From assembly GCA_964471755.1 (NCBI GenBank), contig CAYYJM010000021.1, positions 1 through 41,337 on the forward strand: a stretch of 41,337 bases of DNA, given 5' to 3'. This DNA is from CAYYJM01 sp964471755. GTDB taxonomy: Bacteria; Planctomycetota; Planctomycetia; Gemmatales; Gemmataceae. Below the pieces are notes generated by a model, which was given only the letters and a program-made list of their open reading frames with translations, did not search any database and had not been told where the DNA came from. Below, one piece after another: positions 41,131 to 41,337 of this stretch. The first letter of the stretch is position 1; each line of letters opens with the position of its first letter. The position numbers and the translations under genes were made by a program.

Positions 41131-41337
41131 CTACTTGAACTCCTCCGCGTCGTAACGCTTCCAGAACTCCGCCGCCGGGTACGTCTTTGAGCCATCAGGG
41201 GAAAGGGTCTGTAGCGACGGCATGGAGCGAACGACGTCTAGCCCTCGGGTGATGTGAGCCGGGGTGATGTACAGGATCGTCAGTTTCAGGCCTTCGAGCG
41301 GCGTCAGGTCCGTGACCTGGGTGGCGTAGCAGTTCAG
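41131..41337 (-). CDS. C-terminus of Gemmata-type LRR protein (partial)
   Basis: The gene runs off the right edge. The 68 visible residues begin LNCYATQVTDLTPLEGLKLT, an LRR of the 'L.xTxVTDLxPLxGLxL' type, and end YPAAEFWKRYDAEEFK, the ending found on Gemmata LRR proteins and LRR-bearing Ser/Thr kinases. The N-terminal part, and thus whether a kinase domain is present, is outside the window. Confidence 0.75.
   Translation of the reverse strand: MNCYATQVTDLTPLEGLKLTILYITPAHITRGLDVVRSMPSLQTLSPDGSKTYPAAEFWKRYDAEEFK

Overview
The window looks like about 41 kb of a high-GC planctomycete chromosome, most likely family Gemmataceae. The evidence is the protein families: two DUF1501 proteins with twin-arginine signals, a PSCyt1/PSCyt2/PSD1 (DUF1549/DUF1553) cytochrome-like protein, a TIGR02604/TIGR02603-type CxxCH protein with HEAT repeats, a TIGR03067 protein, a DUF1080 protein, an LRR protein opened by a TIGR02996-type domain (a Gemmata hallmark), an Uma2 nuclease-like protein and a Gfo/Idh/MocA protein with a twin-arginine signal. 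A run of 10 N inside one gene suggests a draft or metagenome-derived assembly. No rRNA, tRNA, CRISPR array, intact transposase or phage gene was seen.

Left block (1-10.8 kb). A minus-strand run reads rnhA, CxxCH/HEAT protein, TIGR03067 protein, PQQ-type beta-propeller, PqaA-like hydrolase. A plus-strand DUF1501 gene diverges from it. A compact minus-strand operon follows: a STAS-domain protein, a protein resembling the RelE/ParE fold, an unknown 166-residue protein and a possible 31-codon ORF. A PIG-L deacetylase lies upstream of that operon.

Middle block (10.9-24.3 kb). All but one gene is on the minus strand: the TIGR02996-LRR protein, a Bax-inhibitor-1 membrane protein, an ECF sigma factor with overlapping anti-sigma factor and a secreted helical protein, a proline-rich lipoprotein, an AsmA-like protein, an MFS transporter with a small partner, DUF1080, and an arsR - rhodanese/DUF2892 - CoA-disulfide/persulfide reductase-rhodanese operon with a well-formed promoter and candidate operator. 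The exception is a plus-strand UlaG-like metallo-hydrolase.

Right block (24.4-41.3 kb). The plus strand carries a Ser/Thr kinase fused through one membrane segment to a UrtA/AmiC-like ligand-binding domain, then the PSD1 protein, an Uma2 protein, an unknown secreted protein and the second DUF1501 protein. A small graveyard of gene fragments follows, then minus-strand purU, the Gfo/Idh/MocA gene with the assembly gap, a beta-propeller phosphoesterase and dapL. A divergent second ECF sigma factor, an unknown secreted protein and the C-terminus of an LRR protein complete the window.

The most distinctive items are the kinase with an amide/urea-type sensor domain, the arsR-led sulfur module, the STAS/RelE-like operon, and a set of short palindromic repeats in intergenic DNA (1-60, 18265-18345, 32436-32462, 35237-35375) plus a separate heptamer inverted repeat at 10835-10901. 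All functional calls are from reading the sequence; no database search was run.
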